Shown here: in pieces, positions 1 through 8,000 of the stretch | Layout: every line of letters begins with the position of its first letter | Position numbering within the stretch: the stretch's first letter is position 1 | From: Nitrospirota bacterium | GTDB lineage: Bacteria; Nitrospirota; CAKKRA01; 9FT-COMBO-42-15 | DNA length: 14,442 bases | Assembly: GCA_016214425.1 (NCBI GenBank) | Contig: JACRON010000151.1 | Location: forward strand, 1-14,442 | Direction: 5' to 3' | Position numbers and translations under genes: made by a program | The notes under the pieces: model-generated | Databases searched by the model: none | Told to the model about the DNA's origin: nothing | The model's input: only the letters and a program-made list of their open reading frames with translations

Positions 1-107
1 CTGCCTCTTTTAACACTCAGGTTTACGCCGTCCACAGCCTTTACAACACCGTCAGGTGTATAAAAATATGTCTTTAGATTTTTAACCTCAAGCACTGTTT
101 CTGACAT
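1..107 (-). CDS. Peptide/oligopeptide ABC transporter ATP-binding protein (DppD/OppD type), N-terminal fragment
   Basis: Only the first 35 codons lie in the window; the gene runs off the left edge. The translation starts MSETVLEVKNLKTYFYTPDG and continues VVKAVDGVNLSVKRG. This is the characteristic N-terminal beta-sheet of OppD/DppD ATPases (LEVKNLKTYF, then a DGVVKAVDGV segment just before the Walker A motif). Such proteins sit on the cytoplasmic face of the inner membrane and power uptake of peptides or similar solutes. The Walker A motif itself is outside the window, so substrate and completeness cannot be judged. The start is supported by an AAGGA Shine-Dalgarno six bases upstream. It lies 25 bases downstream of the TPR gene on the same strand, so co-transcription is likely. 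The family is fairly certain; the DppD versus OppD choice is open. Confidence 0.85.
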   Translation of the reverse strand, partial: MSETVLEVKNLKTYFYTPDGVVKAVDGVNLSVKRG

Positions 108-132
108 TATTATCCTTATAAAAAAATATTCG

Positions 133-840
133 CTATATTATCTCCTTCTTTATCATATTCATATACGCCTGCGCATCCTTATTCTTTGGGTCAATCTTTT
201 TTGCACCATCCCACTCCTCAACAGCAAGGTCAATAAAGCCCTTCATATAATAGGTAATTCCAAGATGGATTAATGCAGTGATATATCTTGGATTGACCTC
301 CTTTGCACGCATAAAGACCCTTATAGCCTCATCAAAAAGCCCCTTTTCCCTGAGCGTAATCCCTGCCTTTGTAATTATGTCCACAAAATTCGGCCTCAGC
401 TTCAATGCCTTTTTATATTCGTCCAATGCCTCATCATATAAACCAAGGTCATAATACTGGTCGCCAAGCTGTGCATGCTCATTAGCTAATTTGCCCTGAA
501 CATACGGGTCAAGGACAGAAGGCGCTGGATGGGCAAGCTTTGCTGCATTGCTGAATATGCGGTTTGCATCTTCAAATCTGCCGAGTTCATTGTATGTAAC
601 AGAGAGGTTAAGCGATGCTTCTGTATATCCTGGATTTAATTGAAGGGCCTTTTCAAAGAACCACGCTGCCTTGTCTAAATCGTTTTTCTGGTGATATATA
701 AAGCCGAGTTTATTATATACATCTGCATAATTTGTATTTAATTTCAGAAGCTCAAGAAATAATTTTTCTGCCCTATCATACTCTCCCTTGTCAAAGGCAG
801 TCCTCGCCTCCATATACACCTTTTCTCTTTCAAGTGTCAT
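133..840 (-). CDS. Tetratricopeptide repeat (TPR) protein, cytoplasmic
   Basis: A 235-residue protein made almost entirely of about six TPR helix pairs. They begin near residues 8, 42, 76, 118, 152 and 186, with the usual W/L-G-Y-A-P spacing, for example KLGFIYHQKNDLDKAAWFFE, YDEALDEYKKALKLRPN and GLFDEAIRVFMRAKEVNP. There is no signal peptide and no membrane segment, so it probably acts in the cytoplasm as a protein-protein interaction scaffold; the partner is unknown. The start ATG lies 2 bases after the stop of the 95-residue gene, and a GGTGAAG-like Shine-Dalgarno lies inside that gene's end. The ABC transporter gene follows 25 bases downstream, so the three genes look like one operon. 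TPR identity is clear; the biological role cannot be read from sequence. Confidence 0.85.
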   Translation of the reverse strand: MTLEREKVYMEARTAFDKGEYDRAEKLFLELLKLNTNYADVYNKLGFIYHQKNDLDKAAWFFEKALQLNPGYTEASLNLSVTYNELGRFEDANRIFSNAAKLAHPAPSVLDPYVQGKLANEHAQLGDQYYDLGLYDEALDEYKKALKLRPNFVDIITKAGITLREKGLFDEAIRVFMRAKEVNPRYITALIHLGITYYMKGFIDLAVEEWDGAKKIDPKNKDAQAYMNMIKKEII

Positions 841-842
841 AT

Positions 843-1130
843 CTATTCTTCACCAGACTTCTCTTCAGGTTCTATAAGCACAAGGTCTATACGCCTCTTA
901 TTAACACTCAGGAAATCTGCAATAAAACAAAGCTTGTTATCCTCCATAGAATAGCCGCGTGCCTTTGTAACAGGTATAAAGGGGTTCTTATCCACTGCAA
1001 AGTTCAGCGTATCTGTAAGCCTTGCATTCGTTGGAAGATGTATATAGCCGATAATCTTGAAGGTTGGCGTATAGATTAGAACCTTCTTCTGGTCCTTTTC
1101 TATTTTTAACGGATTTGCCCTTTCTTCCAT
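843..1130 (-). CDS. Small 95-residue protein of unknown function
   Basis: The frame is open much further upstream, to 1403, but that extension lies opposite the real engB gene and has no coding character. I therefore start at the ATG at 1130, giving 95 residues. The protein has alternating beta-rich stretches (VLIYTPTFKIIGYIHLP, then RLTDTLNFAVDKNPFIPVTKA, then FIADFLSVNKRRIDLVLIEP) and an acidic C-terminus. There is no signal peptide, transmembrane helix or metal-binding motif. The pattern of a sheet, an 'RLTDxLN' turn and a second sheet recalls short uncharacterised bacterial beta-domain proteins, but I do not recognise a named family with confidence. It heads an operon with the TPR protein 2 bases downstream. 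Its promoter at 1138-1165 places the -10 box 7 nt before the ATG, with no Shine-Dalgarno, suggesting a leaderless transcript. Confidence 0.7.
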   Translation of the reverse strand: MEERANPLKIEKDQKKVLIYTPTFKIIGYIHLPTNARLTDTLNFAVDKNPFIPVTKARGYSMEDNKLCFIADFLSVNKRRIDLVLIEPEEKSGEE

Positions 1131-1137
1131 TACATTT

Positions 1138-1165
1138 ATTATACTTAAAATAGTCTTTTTGTCAA
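1138..1165 (-). promoter_or_regulatory. Sigma70-type promoter of the 95-residue gene operon
   Basis: On the minus strand a perfect TTGACA (1160-1165) is followed after 16 bases by a perfect TATAAT (1138-1143). Only 7 bases separate the -10 box from the ATG at 1130. Transcription would be expected to begin at or immediately beside the start codon, so the mRNA is probably leaderless. No Shine-Dalgarno is present. The promoter lies in the 58-base divergent gap shared with engB. Confidence 0.75.
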
Positions 1166-1174
1166 TTTTTATTG

Positions 1175-1180
1175 TATAAT
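1175..1180 (+). promoter_or_regulatory. -10 box of the engB promoter
   Basis: A perfect TATAAT lies 8 bases before the engB ATG at 1189. The -35 is weak: 1151-1157 (TAGTCTT) falls at the right distance but matches poorly. No Shine-Dalgarno exists between the box and the ATG, so engB may also be translated from a leaderless mRNA. Only 9 bases separate this -10 box from the -35 box of the divergent promoter, so the two polymerases would compete for the same DNA. Confidence 0.5.
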
Positions 1181-1188
1181 ACAGCATA

Positions 1189-1824
1189 ATGAAGATTACC
1201 TCTGCTGTTTTCATAAAAAGCTGTACAGGCGAAAAGGACTTTCCAAAGGAGAATATGCCAGAGATTGCCTTTGTTGGCAGGTCAAATGTGGGAAAATCTT
1301 CTCTTATTAATTGCCTTGTATTAAGAAAAAATCTTGTCAAGACAAGCAGCACACCAGGCAAGACACAGGTAATAAATTTTTTCAAGATTAATAATGCATT
1401 CAACTTCGTTGACCTGCCAGGATACGGCTATGCAAAGGCGCCAAGGGAGACAAAAGAAAAATGGGGGCCGATGATAGAAGGCTATCTGTCAAATAGAAAA
1501 GAATTAAAGTGTGTTGTATTTATCCTTGATATAAGGCATTTGCCGACAGAGGGTGACAAGAGGATGAAGGATGATATAAGGCATTTGCCGACAGAGGGTG
1601 ACAAGAGGATGAAGGAGTGGCTTGAATATTATAAGCTCCCTGTAATATATGCAGCAACAAAGGCAGACAAGGTCAAGCAAAGTGAAATAAAAAAGCAGAT
1701 AGAGAAAATCATGGAATCGCTTGAGCTTGAAAGAGAGAGCGCTGTTTTCCCTTTTTCTGCAAAAACAAAAACAGGAAAAGACATTCTCTGGAAAAAAATA
1801 AACGGGCTGTTAAGAAGCACTTAG
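1189..1824 (+). CDS. engB: Ribosome biogenesis GTP-binding protein EngB (YihA/YsxC) with an internal 15-residue duplication
   Basis: TrmE-Era-like GTPase of the EngB family, known to assist late assembly of the large ribosomal subunit in the cytoplasm. All G motifs are present: G1 GRSNVGKSS (30-38), G2 region STPGKTQ (54-60), G3 DLPGYG (75-80), G4 TKAD (157-160) and G5 SAK (190-192). The length is 211 residues; without the duplication it would be 196, normal for the family. The oddity is residues 114-143, where DIRHLPTEGDKRMKD occurs and the same 14-residue core follows at once. This is a perfect 45-bp tandem repeat between the beta strand ending VVFILD and the helix leading to G4. The frame is kept, so a full-length protein is made, but helix alpha-3/loop geometry should change. 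The gene is convergent with the 115-residue TPR gene and divergent from the 95-residue gene. Confidence 0.96.
   Translation: MKITSAVFIKSCTGEKDFPKENMPEIAFVGRSNVGKSSLINCLVLRKNLVKTSSTPGKTQVINFFKINNAFNFVDLPGYGYAKAPRETKEKWGPMIEGYLSNRKELKCVVFILDIRHLPTEGDKRMKDDIRHLPTEGDKRMKEWLEYYKLPVIYAATKADKVKQSEIKKQIEKIMESLELERESAVFPFSAKTKTGKDILWKKINGLLRST
1527..1616 (+). repeat. Perfect 45-bp tandem duplication inside engB
   Basis: Positions 1527-1571 and 1572-1616 are identical over all 45 bases. The bases just outside break the match (1526 versus 1571, and 1572 versus 1617), so the unit is exactly 45 bp, a multiple of three. Each copy encodes the DIRHLPTEGDKRMK segment. The lack of any mismatch argues for a recent event or an assembly artefact. 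Confidence 0.97.
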
Positions 1825-1854
1825 AACAACAGTTGTAACTTCCACAATTAGCTA

Positions 1855-2202
1855 TTACTGCGTCTTTACGCCTTCTGCTGGCGCTGCGGGTGGAATGGGT
1901 GAATAGTACGGGTCTAATTGATAGCCCTGCTCAAAGGCCTCGCCTGCGTCCTTTAACATGCCGAGCTTGTAATAGGAGTAGCCGAGAAAATAGTAGCTCT
2001 TTGCAGAATTGGGATTGATATTGGCCGCCTCTTTGAATTCCTTTGCTGCAACCGAGTACTCCTTTTGGAAGTAGAGTTCAAGCCCTTTCTTAAAGTGCTC
2101 CTCTGCTGCCTTTGTGTCAAAAAGCTCCTCCTGTGCAGGAAGCGATGTTGAAAGAAAAAGGGTAACCACTGAAACTGCTATTAGTGCAAATAGTTTTTTC
2201 AT
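1855..2202 (-). CDS. Secreted TPR protein with N-terminal signal peptide
   Basis: A 115-residue protein. It begins with a typical Sec signal (MKK, then a hydrophobic run LFALIAVSVVTLFLSTS, then a likely cleavage site after LPA before QEE). The mature part has about two TPR units: AEEHFKKGLELYFQKEYSVA with AKEFKEAANINPNSAKSYY, then FLGYSYYKLGMLKDAGEAFE with QGYQLDP. It ends in a short Pro/Ala-rich tail. There is no lipobox Cys, so it is probably a soluble periplasmic protein acting as a binding scaffold. The start is firm because AGGAGGGT stands 5 bases before the ATG. It lies 132 bases after the parvulin gene cluster, with its own possible promoter, and converges on engB. The specific role is unknown. 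Confidence 0.85.
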   Translation of the reverse strand: MKKLFALIAVSVVTLFLSTSLPAQEELFDTKAAEEHFKKGLELYFQKEYSVAAKEFKEAANINPNSAKSYYFLGYSYYKLGMLKDAGEAFEQGYQLDPYYSPIPPAAPAEGVKTQ

Positions 2203-2225
2203 TTTACCCTCCTCGTATAATGTTG

Positions 2226-2231
2226 ATTATA
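2226..2231 (-). promoter_or_regulatory. Possible -10 box for the 115-residue TPR gene
   Basis: A perfect TATAAT on the minus strand lies 23 bases before the ATG at 2202, leaving room for the AGGAGGGT ribosome binding site. The -35 at 17-base spacing is poor (TTTTTG). A TTGACA at 2329-2334 with an ATTATA-type box at 2302-2307 is an alternative, but its 21-base spacer is too long for a standard promoter. Confidence 0.35.
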
Positions 2232-2232
2232 C

Positions 2233-2296
2233 CTGATTACACAGATTACAAAAACAGATTACACAGATTAAAAACTTAGATAATCAGTGTAATCAG
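2233..2296 (-). terminator. Repeat-built hairpin after the parvulin cluster, possible terminator
   Basis: Two direct copies of a 16-base GATTACACAGATTA-type motif (2233-2248 and 2255-2270) are followed by an inverted copy (2281-2296). The second and third copies can pair over 14 of 16 positions around a 10-base loop. In the minus-strand direction the stem is followed by five T residues (2250-2254 region), which is terminator-like, though the stem is AT-rich. The motif resembles short intergenic repeats seen in several bacterial genomes. Its position fits an end for the mfd-parvulin transcript. Confidence 0.45.
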
Positions 2297-2334
2297 CCAC
2301 TATTATACATAGCACACACTGTCTGTATTGTCAA

Positions 2335-3303
2335 CTACTGCAGCTTTATCTCCACATGAGCGTTCTTTCTTAAATCCCTGAGCCATTCGTCATAGAGTGC
2401 ATTTGCCTTTTGTTCATACAGGCTCTTTTCAATCTCCTCCCTTACCTTTTCTATTGGTATGTATTGCGGCTCTTTTTTGTCTTCAATCTTGATAATATAA
2501 TATCCTGCATCTGCTTTGATAACATTGCTCACCTCACCCTTTTTAAGGGAAAAGGCAGCATTCTCAATCGCAGGAAGCATGTGCCCCTTTTTAACGAATC
2601 CGATATCTCCCCCGTCTTTTGCTGTAGGGTCTTCTGAATATTTCTTTGCCATGTCTGCAAAGTCAGCGCCTTTTTTAATCTGACCAAGGACATCCTCTGA
2701 CTTTTTTATGCCGTTATCGCCCTTAAAAAAAATGATGCGGAGCTTCACCTCCTCAGGGATGGTATAATCCTTTTTCTTTTCCTCATAATATCTCTTTATC
2801 TCTTCCTCGCTGATTACAACATTTGAGCGCACCTCTTTTGTAACAAGCCGCATAATCATAAGCTGCTCTGTGAGCTCCTTTTTATACTGCTCAAGTGTCA
2901 TATTCTCTGCTGCCAGCGCACGCTTGAATGTCTCGTCATCAGGAAAGGCATTCTTAACCTTTATATCATCAAGCGCTGCATCTACTTCTGCCTTGCTTAC
3001 TGTAATATTCATCTGCCTTGCCACCTGAAGCTGCAGCTTCTTTTCAATCATCCTGTTTAATATATCCCTTGTAAGTTTATTTAAAAGCCGCTCCTGCTCC
3101 ACGCCGCTGAAATCCTCCATTATCTGCTTCCTCGGCTTTTGTATAATCTCCTCTAATTCGCTCTGGGTTATCACCTCGTTGTTTACAACTGCTACAACCT
3201 TGTCAATAGTAATAGCTGCGATACCGCCCTCAGGCATTAGAGAAAAAAACAATATAACAGCTATTAAAAGAATCTTTTTTATTATATTATTCATAAAGCA
3301 CAT
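2335..3303 (-). CDS. SurA-like periplasmic peptidyl-prolyl isomerase with one parvulin domain
   Basis: A 322-residue secreted chaperone/foldase. After a signal peptide (IIKKILLIAVILFFSLMPEG, likely cleaved near GIAA) comes the SurA-type N-terminal helical domain, which opens with ITIDKVVAVVNNEVITQSEL, a hallmark of the family. It includes DILNRMIEKKLQLQVAR. A single rotamase domain follows at about 185-280, with EDPTAKDGGDIGFVKKG, FSLKKGEVS and GYYIIKIEDKK. Classical SurA of enterobacteria is about 430 residues with two parvulin domains, so this is the one-domain form. It should help outer-membrane proteins fold in the periplasm. Two starts are possible, at 3303 (MCFM) or 3294 (MNN). The latter begins within the stop region of the preceding gene (8-base overlap) and suggests translational coupling. 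It is last in the mfd-parvulin cluster. Confidence 0.9.
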   Translation of the reverse strand: MCFMNNIIKKILLIAVILFFSLMPEGGIAAITIDKVVAVVNNEVITQSELEEIIQKPRKQIMEDFSGVEQERLLNKLTRDILNRMIEKKLQLQVARQMNITVSKAEVDAALDDIKVKNAFPDDETFKRALAAENMTLEQYKKELTEQLMIMRLVTKEVRSNVVISEEEIKRYYEEKKKDYTIPEEVKLRIIFFKGDNGIKKSEDVLGQIKKGADFADMAKKYSEDPTAKDGGDIGFVKKGHMLPAIENAAFSLKKGEVSNVIKADAGYYIIKIEDKKEPQYIPIEKVREEIEKSLYEQKANALYDEWLRDLRKNAHVEIKLQ

Positions 3304-4231
3304 CGTAGTCTATCTTAACAGCCTTCTTAGTCCTAAGCTCAGATAGCCATTCACGGTATCTCGTCTCCCTCTTTTCCTGCTTAAGGATTGACTTAATCTC
3401 TGGCATGGCATCATTATAGTTTACTTTTCTTGCAGGCCGTTTTTCTTCTACCTTGAATATGTGAAAGCCGTAAGGCGTTTTAACCACCTTGCTTATCTCG
3501 CCGACCTTTAGCGTAAATACAACATCAAAATCCTCTGGCATTGAACCGCCTTTGGCAAAAAAACCAAGGTCGCCTCCCTTAGCCTTGTCAGGAGTAAGGG
3601 ATTTCTCCTGCGCCAATTTTGCAAAATCAGCGCCTGACAGAAGCTCCTTTCTTATTGCTAAAGCCTCTTCCTCTTTTGCTACCACAATCTGCCTTACCCT
3701 TGCCTCCTCTTTTCTGTCAAACTCTCCTCTGTGAGTATTGTAATATTTTTTAAGCTCTGCATCCGGAATATTTATCTGACTGTCCACAATTGAAGTAAGG
3801 GCTTTTTTGATAATCAGGTCTTCGCGAATACGGTCCTTCCATCTATCATAGGTAAGGTTTTCTGCCTTTAGAATCTCGTTAAACCTCTCTTTGGGATAGT
3901 CTGCCTTTATCTTTTCAACAGCGTCATTCAGCTCTGCGTCGCCTATTAATATATTTTTAGCCTCTGCCTCATGCAGGATAAGCCTTCTCTCAATCAATTG
4001 ATTCAGGAGGTCTTTTTTTAGATTATTCAACTGCTCCTTATTATCCTTTACCCCGAAGCTGACAATAGTATCTTTATATAATGAATTAAACTCACCGAGG
4101 GTTATGGTCTGATTATCAAAAGTTACCAGCGCCTTTTTGGAGTTAACCCTGTCTCTCTGGCATCCGGAGAAATAGAGAGCGGCAGCAAGCAGCAATAAGA
4201 GTATAGGAAATTTAATTTTTTTATTTTGCAT
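3287..4231 (-). CDS. PpiC/parvulin-type peptidyl-prolyl isomerase lipoprotein
   Basis: A 314-residue SurA/PpiC-family protein. The N-terminus is a lipoprotein signal: positive MQNKKIKF, hydrophobic PILLLLLAAALYF, then the lipobox FSGC, so the mature protein should be anchored by its Cys. A SurA-like N-terminal domain follows (ALVTFDNQTITLGEFNSLY and LNQLIERRLILHEAEAKN). The parvulin domain, about 175-275, shows RVRQIVV, GADFAKLAQEKS, KAKGGDLGFFAKGG, FTLKVGEIS and TPYGFHIFKVEEK. It is predicted to act as a periplasmic foldase. No Shine-Dalgarno precedes the ATG; the upstream 20 bases are an A-rich simple repeat. It overlaps the start of the next isomerase by 8 to 17 bases. Its preceding neighbour is a damaged member of the same family. 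Confidence 0.92.
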   Translation of the reverse strand: MQNKKIKFPILLLLLAAALYFSGCQRDRVNSKKALVTFDNQTITLGEFNSLYKDTIVSFGVKDNKEQLNNLKKDLLNQLIERRLILHEAEAKNILIGDAELNDAVEKIKADYPKERFNEILKAENLTYDRWKDRIREDLIIKKALTSIVDSQINIPDAELKKYYNTHRGEFDRKEEARVRQIVVAKEEEALAIRKELLSGADFAKLAQEKSLTPDKAKGGDLGFFAKGGSMPEDFDVVFTLKVGEISKVVKTPYGFHIFKVEEKRPARKVNYNDAMPEIKSILKQEKRETRYREWLSELRTKKAVKIDYDVLYE

Positions 4232-4251
4232 TTTTCAATTTTCAATTTTCA

Positions 4252-5035
4252 TTACTTTTTGCCTTCCGGCGCCTTTGGCGCCTCAGACAGCTTCTTCAAA
4301 GTATCCTCTTTGATCTCTACCTTTGCCTTTGACTTCAGCCCTTTTAGCATGTCATCAAGCGCCTTCTGTCTCTTTTGCCTTGTAAGCTTTTCCTGCAGCT
4401 TAAATTGAAATTCATTGTCTATTGCCATATTTTTGTTTACCCGGCAGCTCCCACGCATTTATAGCGCCCAGGTCTCCGCCTGTCTTGTTATTCCTTGTAT
4501 CAAGAGAGACCTTGGCAGCAAGTTTTGCAAAGACCTCGCCCTTTGCAAGCCTTGCGAGCACATCATCAGCCTCTTTTTCTGACTTTACAAGTATATGGCT
4601 CGCCCTGAGCTCTGTTTTAAGTATATCCTCATTCTTCTTAATATAATCCGTCAATTCTGTCCCTGTCACATTATTCTTTTCTATAACCTCTTTATTCAGA
4701 TAGATGTTGCGGAGTTCTGTATTCTTGAATTCCTCAACCTTCTGGACAAAGGCAGGGTCTTTGTCAAGACCCTTCTTTTTCGCATCCCCAATAATCAATT
4801 CACTGCCAACCAAGTCATCAATTATATCCTTTCTCATCTGCTCATCAGCCATAATCTCGTGCATCCGCGGCGCTGCCTGACCAAGCCTCTTTTTAATGTC
4901 CTCTGTTGTAATCTCCCTGCCGTTTACAACAGCCACAACCTCGCCTGACTTCTTTCCGCCCTCCTTTGCACATGATGTTATAAAGGATGCTAAAAGCGCC
5001 AGTGCAATAACTGCAACCAAAGCATATTTCTTCAT
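4252..5035 (-). pseudogene. PpiC-type isomerase lipoprotein gene broken by internal deletion and frameshift
   Basis: The 5' part (5035-4412) encodes a lipoprotein signal (MKKYALVAVIALALLASF, lipobox ITSC), a SurA-like N-domain (VVAVVNGREITTEDIKK) and the first half of a parvulin domain (LRASHILVKSEKEADDVLAR, SLDTRNNKTGGDLG). After GGDLG the expected second half (FSLKxGE..., YGYHIIK) is absent; the frame reads AINAWELPGKQKYGNRQ and stops. The other end of the gene is found in the +1 frame to 4252, where FKLQEKLTRQKRQKALDDML matches a typical parvulin C-terminal helix. Roughly 50 to 60 codons appear lost, with the frame shifted. The real start is supported by AAGGAGA before the ATG at 5035. A truncated lipoprotein could still be made, and an assembly error is possible. 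It sits between mfd and an intact paralogue. Confidence 0.75.
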
Positions 5036-5079
5036 AAAATTTCTCCTTATCTTAAGTAGATTTTGAATTATTATATATA

Positions 5080-8000
5080 TCACACATTGCTTAATCCTTG
5101 CAAGGTAATTTTTAGCCTTTCAAAGAGTTCATTCCATCTTGAAATGGGGATTTTTAGCAAAAATGAGTATTCTGATGAAAACCTGATATCCCTTCCATAT
5201 CTTTTTATCAGCTTTTCTGCAAGGCCCTTTGGGATTACTTTGCCTTTTAAGAATCTGATTTCAACACCGCCTGCCTTTGCCTCAATGTTAGTAATATTAT
5301 TTGCAATTGCAATGGATTTTATCTCAATAATATTCAGCAGACTGCTTACTGGCTCAGGAAGGCTGCCAAATCTGTCTATCATCTCCGCTTTTATATTCTC
5401 AATCTCGCTGCTCTCTCTTATTGATGCAAGCCTTTTATACATATTCAGCCTCTGGAGCGAATCAGCAATATAATCATCTGGTATAAAGGCAGATACAGGC
5501 AGGTTTATTACAGAATCAAACTCCTCCTCCACATCCTCACCCTTCATCTTTCTGATGGTATTCTCAATCAATTTTGTGTACAACTCAAAGCCTACTGCAG
5601 AAATATGGCCTGACTGCTGTTTGCCAAGGATGTTGCCTGCTCCGCGAATCTCCAAGTCCCTCATGGCAAGCCTGAAGCCTGCGCCAAGTTCTGTAAGCTC
5701 CCTTATTGCCTGAAGCCTCTTTTTTGCAATATCAGAAAGTGTCTTGCCGCCTGCATCCTCTCCTTCTCCAAAGGTGGAAGGAATCAAAAGATACGCATAT
5801 GCCTGTACAGGAGAACGGCCGACCCTTCCCCTTAACTGATACAGCTCTGCAAGGCCAAATTTGTGTGCATTGTTTATGATAATGGTGTTTGCAGAAGGTA
5901 TATCAAGGCCTGATTCAATAATGGTTGTTGAAAGGAGAACATCATATTCCTTATTTACAAACTTGCTCATCACATCCTCAAGCGCCCTTTCATTCATCTG
6001 GCCGTGTGCAACAGCTATCCTTGCCTCTGGAACCATATCCTTTAAAAAATTTGCCATCTGTGCTATTGTCTGAACCCTGTTATGAACAAAGAAGACCTGT
6101 CCCCCGCGGTTTAGCTCCTTCATAATAGCCTCTCTTATAAGCCTCTTATCAAACTTTGCAACAACAGACCTTATGGAAAGCCTGTCAGGCGGCGGTGTGT
6201 TAATTATGCTCAGGTCGCGGATGCCAACCATTGACATCTGCAGGGTTCTTGGTATTGGTGTGGCTGTTAATGTCAGGACATCTACATTTTTTCTAAGCTC
6301 CTTCAGCCTCTCCTTGTGCTTCACGCCGAATCTGTGCTCCTCATCAATTATCACAAGACCCATATCCTTAAATACAATATCCTTCTGCAAGAGACGGTGC
6401 GTGCCGATAATAATATCTATCTTTCCTTCTGCAACATTTTTTATGATTTCTTTCTGCTCTTGTGATGTCCTGAATCTGCTGAGCATCTCAATGCTCATTG
6501 GGAATGGCGCAAATCTCTCTTTAAATGTCTGGTAGTGCTGCTCAGCAAGTATTGTTGTTGGCACAAGGAGGGCCGCCTGTTTGTTGTCAGCCACTGCCTT
6601 GAATACTGCCCTCATTGCCACCTCTGTCTTTCCGTAACCCACATCACCGCAGATAAGCCTGTCCATAGGCCTCTGCTTTTCCATGTCCCTCTTTATATCA
6701 TCTATTGCAGTAAGCTGGTCAGGCGTCTCATCATATTCAAAGGAGGTCTCAAACTCCTCCATCAACTGCTCATCAGGCGAATATGATATCCCCTTGGCAA
6801 CCTCTCTATGCGCATAAAGTTCTAATAGCTCCTTTGCAATTAATTCTGCAGCCCTCTTTACCTTAGTCTTTGCCTTCTCCCATGATGTGCCGCCTAATTT
6901 GTCTATGTGCGGCGCCTTTCCTTCAACGCCGATATATTTCTGCACCATATTCAGCCTGTCTACAGGCACATAGAGTTTGTCATTGCCAGCATATTTAATA
7001 TGCAGAAAATCGCTTTCATATCCACTGACCTTTAATCTCTTTAATCCTTCATACCTGCCGATGCCGTGCTGGATATGAACAACATAGTCGCCCTCGTTTA
7101 ATTCTGTAAAGGATGAGATTATCTGGCCGAGTTTGCTTGGCTTTGGAGGCCTATGTTTTATCCTTCTGCCGAATATTTCATCCTCTGTTATTACAATCAG
7201 TCCAATTTCAGGAAAAGAAAAGCCAGCAGACAGCTCGCCGAGAGCTAAACAGATATGATGAGAATCCACACCGGATTCAGTCTCATTTGCAAAGGGGACA
7301 TTCAGCTTGTATTCCATAAAGAGATGCTGAATCTTTTCTGCGCGCTCCTTTGTGGGGCAGATTATAATAATATTATTATCTTCCCGCAGCGCCTTTAGTT
7401 TATCAACTAATATCTCAAAAAAATCTTCAGGCTTTTCTTTTTCAGTTATGGCCTTCTTATCCCTCTTAAGAGGCAAGATGCCTATCCCTTCAATAGAGCT
7501 TATCTGAAAAATGACACTGCCTTCACTCTCATCTTTTATGCTCAGGGAATTTAATTCTAATTTCCCTTTCCCATTTATTAATGATGATGCCTCTCCATAG
7601 GAGATATAGATTTTTTCAGGCTCAAGGGCATCTTCATCCCTTTCCTTTGCCTCTTCAAAACCCTCTTTTATCTTCTTTTCATATTCCACTGCCCCCTTCA
7701 TTATATCTTCAGGCTCATCTATCGCCCAGATAGTGTCTTGAGAAAGGTAGTCAAAGATGGAAACAAGTGCGATGTCTTCTGAATGCTTTAAAGGAAAGAC
7801 TATCGCCTCATCTATCTCACTTATTGAACGCTGTGTCTCAATATCAAACTCTTTGATTGTTTCAACAGCATCTCCAAAAAAATCAAGGCGCACAGGATTT
7901 TTAAGATAGGGTGTAAATACATCAACTATGCCGCCCCTGACACTGAACTCGCCTGTCCCTGTTACAGGGAAATCGTCCCTGTTTAATTCTGCCTCATTGT

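Noticed and set aside
732..1079. Plus-strand frame of 115 codons overlapping the TPR and 95-residue genes
   Set aside because: It is antisense to two genes with strong coding signals and has no recognisable domain or ribosome site.
1131..1403. Upstream extension of the 95-residue protein to an ATG at 1403
   Set aside because: It lies opposite the 5' part of engB, a certain gene, has no ribosome site and shows no family-like sequence; the promoter at 1138-1165 lies inside it.
2233..2296. CRISPR array suggested by repeated GATTACACAGATTA motifs
   Set aside because: Only three copies, one inverted, with spacers of 6 and 10 bases, and no cas genes.
4229..4251. Short repeat of TTTTCAA units as a regulatory site or CRISPR-like repeat
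   Set aside because: It is a three-unit A/T-rich simple repeat with no spacers, at a gene boundary; no function can be supported.
4252..4458. Independent 68-residue gene downstream of the broken ppiC
   Set aside because: No ribosome site precedes its ATG and its sequence matches the C-terminal helix expected of the preceding parvulin gene, so it is treated as part of the pseudogene.
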